A stretch of DNA of 64,000 bases, taken from contig OX345636.1 of the NCBI GenBank assembly GCA_947044365.1, positions 60,639,537 through 60,703,536 of the forward strand. The letters run 5' to 3'. The stretch comes from Petrosia ficiformis. Taxonomy: Eukaryota; Porifera; Demospongiae; Haplosclerida; Petrosiidae. This document shows, piece after piece, positions 63,207-64,000 of the stretch (position 1 is the first letter of the stretch; each line of letters starts with the position of its first letter). The translations under genes were made by a program, and so were the position numbers. The notes beneath the pieces were generated by a model. The model ran no database searches and was not told the origin of the DNA. It saw only the letters and a program-made list of their open reading frames with translations.

Positions 63207-63780
63207 TTTAATGTCATAAGATTAATACATGATTATACTGTAACTCAATAATGAAGCAATGGATTGAAATTTGACATACACAAAAAATGGGAAGGATAAT
63301 TATATGATAAATGGTACAAGTAAAAAGATTGTTGATCATGTCAAACTAAAGTTAGGAGCATTTTTCTGAGGACAAGGTGAATGTGAATGACCTTTAGTTA
63401 ATAATTAAGGGTACACCATAGTGATGTTTTAGTGTGAATATAATGACCACTTTTAGTTATACATGTAACTAGTTATAGTATGCCTGGTCTCTCAAACCTT
63501 TAGTTTAGCTACAAACTGTATACTTGTACATTTAGTAAAAAATATTAGGAAGGGTTTTAGTTTAGTTAACTTAAACAACACTAGTACACACCCCCAGTGA
63601 GGAAGCTATAATTGTGCCTTGTGAGGGTGTTTTCATAATGGTCTTGGAGGAACAGGTATGAGAGCATTAGAAATCAGGACTTTCTGGTTACCAGCTGTAT
63701 CTAACTCTCTCTCCAAGACCAACATTGTAACTGGCTTAAGGAACAGCATCACAACCAGTGAAACCAAAGCTCTCCTAATC
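63207..63780. other. Dispersed repeat copy 3, then unrecognised sequence
   Basis: 63207-63395 matches the repeat at 34125-34330. From 63400 to 63780 I see no supported gene; a 62-codon ORF (63658-63846) overlaps the next repeat and is not protein-like. Confidence 0.5.
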
Positions 63781-64000
63781 AGTCAATTAATGGGTGTGGC
63801 ACGTAAAAGAACGCTCGCTCGAGCTCTACTGCTTGTAGCTAAGTAGCTTAGGTAGAAACTGGAACTAATAGCTAGCTATTCTACCTGAAATATATTCCTA
63901 AAGTTCTAAAAGGTCCTTTAATAGGTAAGAAGAGTACATAATCAAAATAATAACTATAATAGGCTGTTGTGTTTCAGGCATGACACCACAAGCGAATACT
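63781..64000. mobile_element. Copy of the CG-rich 14426-14940 family, cut by the window end
   Basis: GTCAATTAATGGGTGTGGCA, GAACGCTCGCTCGAGCTCTA, AGAAACTGGAACTAATAGCT and TTGTGTTTCAGGCATGACA follow in the same order as 14510-14700. It retains the CTCGAG-rich head lacking in the 32150 copy. Confidence 0.65.

Overview
The window is eukaryotic and almost certainly from an early-branching animal. Introns obey GT-AG and many are only 50-100 bp. The DNA is AT-rich and littered with MITEs and minisatellites. The gene content (a BLOC-2 subunit HPS6, an NADP isocitrate dehydrogenase, an ankyrin/coiled-coil/TKL kinase, a CARD-like helical protein) fits a demosponge of the Amphimedon type. That species-level guess is inference. 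The palindrome TACATGTA/GTACATGT recurs throughout, in introns and next to splice donors.

Layout. 0.7-12.2 kb (+): 3' part of a kinase gene (end of an ankyrin repeat, a string of small phase-1 linker exons, a coiled coil built of 14-residue repeats, then a TKL kinase domain); its introns hold a 2.3-kb hexanucleotide array, a 19-bp satellite and duplicated MITE-bearing blocks. 12.2-18 kb: no intact gene, several foldback elements and a frameshifted HIRAN-like ORF. 18.0-36.3 kb (-): one gene of at least 22 exons that I assign to HPS6, with huge minisatellites in its introns and a small zinc-ribbon ORF nested in one of them. 37-41.5 kb: a 1.4-kb segment repeated three times, two copies carrying an intact ORF for a ~65-residue basic protein. 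41.8-43.7 kb (-): wreckage of a hAT transposase and of a Ulp1-like protease. 43.79-50.12 kb: a 6.3-kb DNA transposon with 43-bp terminal inverted repeats, described below. 50.25-50.47 kb (-): an orphan first exon of enolase. 51.5-52.2 kb (-): the 3' end of a dead LINE. 52.9-54.0 kb (+): a coiled-coil/CARD-like gene. 55.25-62.78 kb (-): the 3' exons of NADP-isocitrate dehydrogenase, with a damaged 2.5-kb hAT element and several MITEs in its introns.

Most unusual system. The 43.79-50.12 kb element is a Mutator-like (MULE) transposon whose + strand carries about 20 short exons that can be joined nearly without phase conflict into a single ~1,390-codon reading frame: ubiquitin-specific protease (USP) domain, then Ulp1/SENP-type SUMO protease, then two C2H2 zinc fingers, then a MULE DDE transposase with a SWIM-like C-terminal zinc site. 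Catalytic residues of all three enzymes are visible. I know of Ulp1-bearing MULEs in plants, but not of one that also carries a USP.

Second theme. At least four times, the DNA that has been tandemly amplified includes an exon-intron junction (HPS6 exons at 19.3, 24.8 and 28.0 kb; the IDH exon at 58.9 kb). In a fifth case a satellite runs directly into a splice acceptor (7.49 kb). These arrays place up to 26 decoy splice sites beside a real exon.
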